Shown: positions 7,353 through 11,584 of the stretch, piece by piece
Layout: each line of letters opens with the position of its first letter
How positions within the stretch are numbered: the first letter of the stretch is position 1
NCBI GenBank assembly: GCA_007120155.1
Contig: SKOF01000348.1
Location: 1 to 11,584, forward strand
Direction of reading: 5' to 3'
Source: Thioalkalivibrio sp.
GTDB lineage: Bacteria > Pseudomonadota > Gammaproteobacteria > Ectothiorhodospirales > Ectothiorhodospiraceae
Length of the DNA stretch: 11,584 nt
Translations under genes and position numbers: made by a program
The notes under the pieces: generated by a model
What the model was told of the DNA's origin: nothing
The model's input: only the letters and a program-made list of their open reading frames with translations
Databases searched by the model: none

Positions 7353-8402
7353 TTACGCCTCCCGCATACCGCGTCTCGCATCCCGGGTCGGGCCCTCGAA
7401 CAGGGCACGGCCCGCAATGCCTGTCGTCAATTGTAACAACTCGTCCCAGGCGCTGCCCGGTGCCTGACCCTTGATGGCCCGATCCACCAGAGCACAGCGT
7501 GACAGCAGGGCCCGCCAGCCCCCCACCGGGTGCCGGGAAAGGGCCTTCCTGACCAGTGGCTGCCGGCGCGACCAGACACCCTTCATGGCTTGGGCAGGGG
7601 CCGTGCCCGCGTGGACTTTTTCCGAAATATCCGCCAGTTGCCGCACCTCCCGGGTCAAGGCCCAGAGGATCAGCACCGCCTCCACCCCTTCGCCGCGCAG
7701 ACCGTTGAGCACATGTACCGCGCGGGTGATATCGCCGGACAGGGCCGCGTCGGCCAGGTCGTAGATGGTATAGCGGGCCGAGTCACTGACCGCCTCAAGC
7801 ACCCCGTCGGCATCCAGCGGGCCCGCGCCCCGCAGCAGGGCGAGCTTTTCCACCTCCTGTGCGGCCGCCATCAGGTTGCCTTCCACCCGTTCCGCCAACA
7901 GGCGCACGGCCGGCCCGTCGGGCTGCAATCCCCGGGCGCGCAGCCGACGGGTGATCCAGCTGGCGGTTTCCGACAGGGACAGGGGCCAGACCTGTATCAT
8001 CACCCCGGCCTGCTCCAGAGCCTTGACCCACTTGCTGTTCTGAACGCCGCGATCCAGCTTGCCGGCATGCACCATGAGCAGGGTGTCCTCGGCGGGCCGC
8101 CCCGCAAAGGCTTCCAGCACCCGGCTCCCCTGGGGGCCCGGCTTGCCGGTGGGCAACCGTACCTCCAGGATGCGCTGCTCGGCGAACAGCGACAGGCTGT
8201 CCGAGGCCGCCTCCACCTGCCCCCAGTCGAAACCCTTCTCGACGGTGAATACCTCGCGCTCGGTGAACCCCCGGGTCCTGGCAGCGGCGCGCACCGCGTC
8301 CGCCGCCTCCATAAGCTGCAGGGGCTCGTCGCCCGTGAACAGATACACGGGGGCGAGGCCCTCTTCCAGGTGACGTGCCAACTGTTCGGGTTTCAGCCGC
8401 AT
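7353..8402 (-). CDS. holA: DNA polymerase III delta subunit HolA
   Basis: HolA (delta) is the clamp-loader subunit that opens the beta sliding clamp during replication. The 349-residue protein (343 in E. coli) matches along its length: MRLKPEQLARHLEEGLAPVY, then LFTGDEPLQLMEAADAVR, the GFDWGQVEAASDSLSLFAEQ segment around 57-76, EGNLMAAAQEVEKLALL in the middle domain, and LRGEGVEAVLILWALTREVRQL in the C-terminal collar domain. As expected for delta, it lacks a true Walker A motif. The start ATG 8402 is bounded upstream by an in-frame TAA seven codons away; no Shine-Dalgarno is visible in the 20 bases before it. Repeat element C begins 23 bases upstream. It follows lptE, the universal partner order in proteobacteria, but with an unusually long 201-base gap. 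Confidence 0.97.
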   Translation of the reverse strand: MRLKPEQLARHLEEGLAPVYLFTGDEPLQLMEAADAVRAAARTRGFTEREVFTVEKGFDWGQVEAASDSLSLFAEQRILEVRLPTGKPGPQGSRVLEAFAGRPAEDTLLMVHAGKLDRGVQNSKWVKALEQAGVMIQVWPLSLSETASWITRRLRARGLQPDGPAVRLLAERVEGNLMAAAQEVEKLALLRGAGPLDADGVLEAVSDSARYTIYDLADAALSGDITRAVHVLNGLRGEGVEAVLILWALTREVRQLADISEKVHAGTAPAQAMKGVWSRRQPLVRKALSRHPVGGWRALLSRCALVDRAIKGQAPGSAWDELLQLTTGIAGRALFEGPTRDARRGMREA

Positions 8403-8425
8403 ACGGATCAGGTTGAATGATTAAT

Positions 8426-8600
8426 GGACAGGATTGACAGGATTTTTCAGGATTCACGGAATGAACAACAGAATTGAGTAGACAGGATCAACCTGCTCTA
8501 CAGGATCAAAAGAATGATCCATCAGAACCCTGTGAAACCTGTCCAGTATTTTTTGGTTTTCAGCATCTGTAAATCCTGAAAAATCCTGGCCATTCCAGGG
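8426..8600. repeat. AT-richer CAGGATT palindromic repeat element C (lptE/holA junction)
   Basis: This 175-base element is clearly less GC-rich than the flanking genes and is built on copies of CAGGATT/CAGGATC in both orientations. The outer 22-base arms (8436-8457 and 8569-8590) are inverted copies with two mismatches and share the core CAGGATTTTTCAGGATT. A direct copy of GACAGGATT precedes the first arm (8427-8435), and an inverted near-copy lies at 8535-8544. Inner short stems include GTAG..CAGG/CCTG..CTAC (8478-8501), GGATC/GATCC (8503-8520) and CCTGG-ccatt-CCAGG (8585-8599). The unit differs from the heptamers at the other junctions. No convincing coding frame, promoter or T-tailed terminator on the operon strand was seen. 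Confidence 0.88.
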
Positions 8601-8603
8601 AAG

Positions 8604-9140
8604 TCACTGCGTCGCCGCCTGCAATCGGAACATCACCAACTGGGCAAGATCCCGGTGCATCGCTTCCCGCAGGGACTGTTCCTGCCCGGCCTGACTCAGC
8701 ACCTGCAGCGGGTCGTGGACGTATTCACGGGTGATGCTGAGCGTCACCGGCTCAAGCGCCCACTCATCGCCGCGCCCGCGCACTTCATACTCGAGCACCA
8801 GATACAGTTCATACTCGCTCACCCGCGCGTCCCCGCCCACGGAGAGCACCCGCCGGCCCGACTCCAGATGCCGCACGCGAAACTCCGCCGTGGACGCCTG
8901 ACGGCTGTCCACCAGCGTGACGCCACCGGCAGTCAGCAGGATGGAGAGTTCGCGTGCGAAACCATGCCCGGCACTCACGCCGGTGATCTGCGTGCGTTCC
9001 ATCTGCGGCGGCAGTTCAGGAGGGCCGCGCAGCTGAAAGCCGCATGAAGCAAGGAGCAGAGACAAGAGGCAAGAGACAAGACACAGGAAAAGCCGAACCG
9101 CCTGGGGGCGGGCGTGTCTCTTGCCTCTTGTCTCTTGCAT
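8604..9140 (-). CDS. lptE: LPS-assembly lipoprotein LptE (RlpB)
   Basis: LptE is the outer-membrane lipoprotein that plugs the LptD barrel and helps deliver LPS to the cell surface. From ATG 9140 the product has 178 residues (193 in E. coli). A lipoprotein signal peptide occupies residues 1-32: basic n-region MQETRGKRHARPQAVR, hydrophobic LFLCLVSCLLSLLLAS, then lipidated Cys33 in an L-A-S-C lipobox followed by GFQLRG, the usual LptE mature N-terminus. The remainder (for example VSEYELYLVLEYEVRGR, then TREYVHDPLQVLSQAGQEQ and a final helix) fits the alpha/beta LptE fold. Inverted-repeat element D encodes most of the signal peptide, an oddity. An alternative GTG at 9152 overlaps the leuS stop by four bases and adds MRDK; ATG is preferred for codon type, but neither has a strong Shine-Dalgarno. 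leuS-lptE-holA is a conserved order. Confidence 0.95.
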   Translation of the reverse strand: MQETRGKRHARPQAVRLFLCLVSCLLSLLLASCGFQLRGPPELPPQMERTQITGVSAGHGFARELSILLTAGGVTLVDSRQASTAEFRVRHLESGRRVLSVGGDARVSEYELYLVLEYEVRGRGDEWALEPVTLSITREYVHDPLQVLSQAGQEQSLREAMHRDLAQLVMFRLQAATQ

Positions 9141-9147
9141 CTTGTCT
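9046..9147 (-). repeat. Heptamer inverted-repeat element D inside the 5' coding region of lptE
   Basis: On the transcribed strand, CAAGAGA/CAAGAGG-type heptamers run from about 9147 to 9114. After a spacer (9079-9114) their inverted copies run from 9087 to 9046. The cores, 9115-9134 and 9059-9078, are 20-base perfect inverted copies; flanking units (such as GATGCAA on one side and GGAGCA on the other) are degenerate. A 20-pair stem with a 36-base loop can form in lptE mRNA starting about six bases after the ATG at 9140. Read in the lptE frame, the first arm encodes QETRGKRH and the second encodes LVSCLLSL plus part of the lipobox approach. The array begins within two bases of the leuS stop. 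Confidence 0.93.
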
Positions 9148-9148
9148 C

Positions 9149-11584
9149 TCACTTCACCACTACATTCACGAGCCGTCCCGGTACAACGATCATCTTCACC
9201 ACCGTCCTGCCTTCGATGTGCCGCTGCACATTCTCATCAGCAAGCGCGGCTTCCTCGACCGCGGGGCGATCGGCATCGGCGGCCACCTGGACCTGGCCGC
9301 GCAGCTTGCCGTTGACCTGCACCACCAGTTCCACGGTATCGCTTTCGAGCGCTGATTCGTCCACTCGCGGCCAGCGTTCGTCCACGGCGGCACCGTCATG
9401 GCCCAGTTCCCGCCAGAGCGCATGGGCGATGTGGGGCACGATGGGGGCAAGCATGAGCACGGTGATCTCCAGTGCCTCCTGCATCACGGCGCGGCCCTGG
9501 GCGCTGGTGTCCTCGAAACGGCCCAGTTCGTTCATCAGTTCCATGCACGCGGCAATGGCCGTATTGAAGGTGTAACGCCGCCCGACGTCATCGCTCACCT
9601 TGGCGAGCGTCTGGTGCAGCTTGCGGCGCAGCGCCTGTTGTTCGGCAGTGAGCGCCGACGTGTCGAGCGCGGGCGCGCGGCCACCCTGGACATGCCCGTA
9701 AACCTGCTTCCACAGGCGCCGCAGGAAGCGATGTGCCCCCTCCACCGCCGAGTCCGACCATTCCAGCGACAACTCCGGCGGCGCGGCGAACATCATGAAC
9801 AGGCGTACGGTGTCCGCGCCGTAGCGTTGGATCAGCGATTCCGGGTCCACGGTGTTGCCCTTGGACTTGGACATCTTCGCCCCGTCCTTGAGCACCATGC
9901 CCTGGGTGAGCAGGCGGGTGAAGGGCTCGTCGCCGTCCACGAGGCCCTCGTCGCGCATGAGCTTGTGGAAGAAGCGCGCATAGAGCAGATGCAGCACCGC
10001 GTGCTCGATGCCGCCGATGTACTGATCCACCGGCAGCCAGTGGCGGGCACGATCGTCCAGCATGGCATCATCCGCATCCGGGCAGGCATAACGCGCGTAA
10101 TACCAGGAGGACTCGAAGAAGGTATCGAAGGTGTCCGTCTCCCGCTCCGCCTTGCCGCCGCACCCGGGGCAGGTGGTCTCGTAGAACCCGGGCATCTTCT
10201 TGATGGGCGACCCCAGTCCGTCAAAGGCCACGTCCTCGGGCAGTACCACCGGGAGATCCTCCTCCGGTACCGGCACCGGGCCGCAGTCCGGGCAATTGAT
10301 CACCGGGATCGGGCAGCCCCAGTAGCGCTGGCGCGACACGCCCCAGTCCCGCAGCCGATAGTTCACCCGGCGGCGACCCTTGTCCGCCTTCTCCAGGAAA
10401 TCGGCGATGGCATCGAAGGCCTGATCCGAGGAAAGCCCGTTGAACTGGGCCGATTCCACCAGCACGCCCTTGTCGGTGAAGGCACCCTGCTCCAGATCCA
10501 CTTCCACGCCATCCTCGGCGGGGATGATCACCTGCCGGATGGGCAGGTCGAACTGTTTCGCAAACGCCCAGTCCCGTTCGTCGTGGGCGGGTACCGCCAT
10601 CACCGCGCCGGTGCCGTATTCCATCAGCACGAAGTTGGCCACCCAGATGGGCACCGGCTCGCCGGTGATCGGATGCACGGCCTTCAGGCCCGTATCCATG
10701 CCCTGCTTTTCAAGCGTCGCCATGTCCGCCTCGGAGACCTTGGTATGGCGGCACTGTTCGATGAATTCGGCGAGCCTCGCATCATCCCCGGCGGCCTTGA
10801 CCGCGAGCGGGTGCTCAGGGGCCAGGCCCACGTAGCTCACGCCCATGAGCGTGTCGGGCCGGGTGGTGTAGACGGTGAGCGGCGCCTCGCCCTCGACCGC
10901 GAATTCCAGTTCCACGCCCTCGGAGCGGCCGATCCAGTTGCGCTGCATGGTGCGCACCTGATCCGGCCACGCGTCCAGGCCGTCCAACCCCTTGAGCAGT
11001 TCATCGGCGTAGTCCGTGATGCGCAGGAACCACTGGGGAATCTCGCGGCGCTCCACCGGCGCGCCCGAGCGCCAGCCCTTGCCATCGATCACCTGCTCGT
11101 TGGCCAGCACGGTCTGGTCCACCGGATCCCAGTTCACCATCGCGGTCTTCTTGTAGGCCAGACCCTTTTTCATCAGCCGGGTGAACAACCACTGCTCCCA
11201 GCGATAGTACTCGGGCCGGCAGGTGGCCAGTTCCCGGTCCCAGTCATAACCGAAACCAAGGCGCTTCAACTGCCCGCGCATGTAGTCGATGTTCTCGTAG
11301 GTCCATTGGGCCGGAGGCACGCCGTGCTGGATGGCGGCGTTCTCCGCCGGCAGGCCGAACGCGTCCCATCCCATCGGTTGCAGGACATTCCTGCCCTGCA
11401 TGCGCTGATAGCGGGCAATCACATCGCCGATGGTGTAGTTGCGCACATGGCCCATGTGCAGCCGCCCGGAGGGGTACGGGAACATGGACAGGCAATAGAA
11501 GGGCTCCCCCGGGGCATCCTCCCGGGCGCGAAACGTGCCATTTTCCTCCCACCAGTCAATGGCTTGTCGTTCCAGTGGTTCGGG
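9149..11584 (-). CDS. leuS: Leucyl-tRNA synthetase LeuRS (first few residues outside the window)
   Basis: LeuRS charges tRNA-Leu with leucine. The visible 811 residues cover nearly all of the protein (860 in E. coli) and only a few N-terminal residues are missing at the window edge. Class I signatures are MFPYPSGRLHMGHVRNYTIG with HMGH at 11447-11458 and KMSKS at 9863-9877. The CP1 editing domain includes TVYTTRPDTLMGVSYV and YGTGAVMAVPAHDERD. The leucine-specific region keeps two Cys pairs, CPDC and CPGC. In contrast, the first zinc-finger-like region has lost all its cysteines (NWDP and DGKGWRSG, where E. coli has NWCP and DGCCWRC), a variant also known in other proteobacteria. The C-terminal domain ends GRLVNVVVK. 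Its TGA overlaps or nearly touches the lptE start, so the two are likely translationally coupled. Confidence 0.98.
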   Translation of the reverse strand, partial: PEPLERQAIDWWEENGTFRAREDAPGEPFYCLSMFPYPSGRLHMGHVRNYTIGDVIARYQRMQGRNVLQPMGWDAFGLPAENAAIQHGVPPAQWTYENIDYMRGQLKRLGFGYDWDRELATCRPEYYRWEQWLFTRLMKKGLAYKKTAMVNWDPVDQTVLANEQVIDGKGWRSGAPVERREIPQWFLRITDYADELLKGLDGLDAWPDQVRTMQRNWIGRSEGVELEFAVEGEAPLTVYTTRPDTLMGVSYVGLAPEHPLAVKAAGDDARLAEFIEQCRHTKVSEADMATLEKQGMDTGLKAVHPITGEPVPIWVANFVLMEYGTGAVMAVPAHDERDWAFAKQFDLPIRQVIIPAEDGVEVDLEQGAFTDKGVLVESAQFNGLSSDQAFDAIADFLEKADKGRRRVNYRLRDWGVSRQRYWGCPIPVINCPDCGPVPVPEEDLPVVLPEDVAFDGLGSPIKKMPGFYETTCPGCGGKAERETDTFDTFFESSWYYARYACPDADDAMLDDRARHWLPVDQYIGGIEHAVLHLLYARFFHKLMRDEGLVDGDEPFTRLLTQGMVLKDGAKMSKSKGNTVDPESLIQRYGADTVRLFMMFAAPPELSLEWSDSAVEGAHRFLRRLWKQVYGHVQGGRAPALDTSALTAEQQALRRKLHQTLAKVSDDVGRRYTFNTAIAACMELMNELGRFEDTSAQGRAVMQEALEITVLMLAPIVPHIAHALWRELGHDGAAVDERWPRVDESALESDTVELVVQVNGKLRGQVQVAADADRPAVEEAALADENVQRHIEGRTVVKMIVVPGRLVNVVVK

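Noticed and set aside
8426..8561. Two tiny minus-strand frames (14 and 22 codons) with a TGATG overlap inside element C
   Set aside because: They are short, lack Shine-Dalgarno sequences and consist largely of repeat units; chance is sufficient.

Overview
The window is a dense, GC-rich housekeeping stretch from a gammaproteobacterium. The protein sequences and gene order point towards the Chromatiales/Ectothiorhodospiraceae side of the class, but genus cannot be fixed by eye. All ten genes lie on the minus strand. In transcription order, from high to low coordinates, they are leuS (5' end outside the window), lptE, holA, proA, nadD, rsfS, rlmH, maf, rng and yhdP (3' end outside the window). 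No plus-strand gene, tRNA, rRNA, CRISPR array or insertion sequence was seen, and no gene-free stretch exceeds about 200 bases.

Region by region: 11584-9149 holds leucyl-tRNA synthetase. 9140-8604 holds LptE, the lipoprotein plug of the LPS-export translocon, and 8402-7353 the delta subunit of the DNA polymerase III clamp loader. 7320-6037 holds gamma-glutamyl phosphate reductase (proline synthesis), and 5955-5299 nicotinate-nucleotide adenylyltransferase (NAD synthesis). 5272-4895 and 4813-4343 hold the ribosome-acting pair RsfS and RlmH. 4146-3571 holds a Maf/YhdE nucleotide pyrophosphatase, 3545-2067 RNase G, and 1895-1 the AsmA-like envelope lipid-transport protein YhdP. This joins in one run two blocks that are separate in E. 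coli (leuS-lptE-holA-nadD / rsfS-rlmH, and maf-rng-yhdP).

The unusual content lies at the gene junctions. Three of them (leuS/lptE, proA/nadD, rlmH/maf) carry tandem heptamers of a shared form, N-A-A-G-N-G-N, arranged as an inverted pair: a purine-rich array, a spacer, then the complementary pyrimidine-rich array. All three point the same way relative to transcription, so each can form a long hairpin in the mRNA. The lptE copy is inside the coding sequence and encodes the whole LptE signal peptide: the purine arm gives the basic n-region and the pyrimidine arm gives the hydrophobic core leading into the lipobox. The nadD copy abuts the start codon where no Shine-Dalgarno is visible. The rlmH/maf copy has two competing 5' arms and contains the rlmH stop codon. 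A fourth junction (lptE/holA) holds a different, AT-richer palindromic repeat built on CAGGATT. These elements are the best candidates for something undescribed here; the genes themselves are ordinary.
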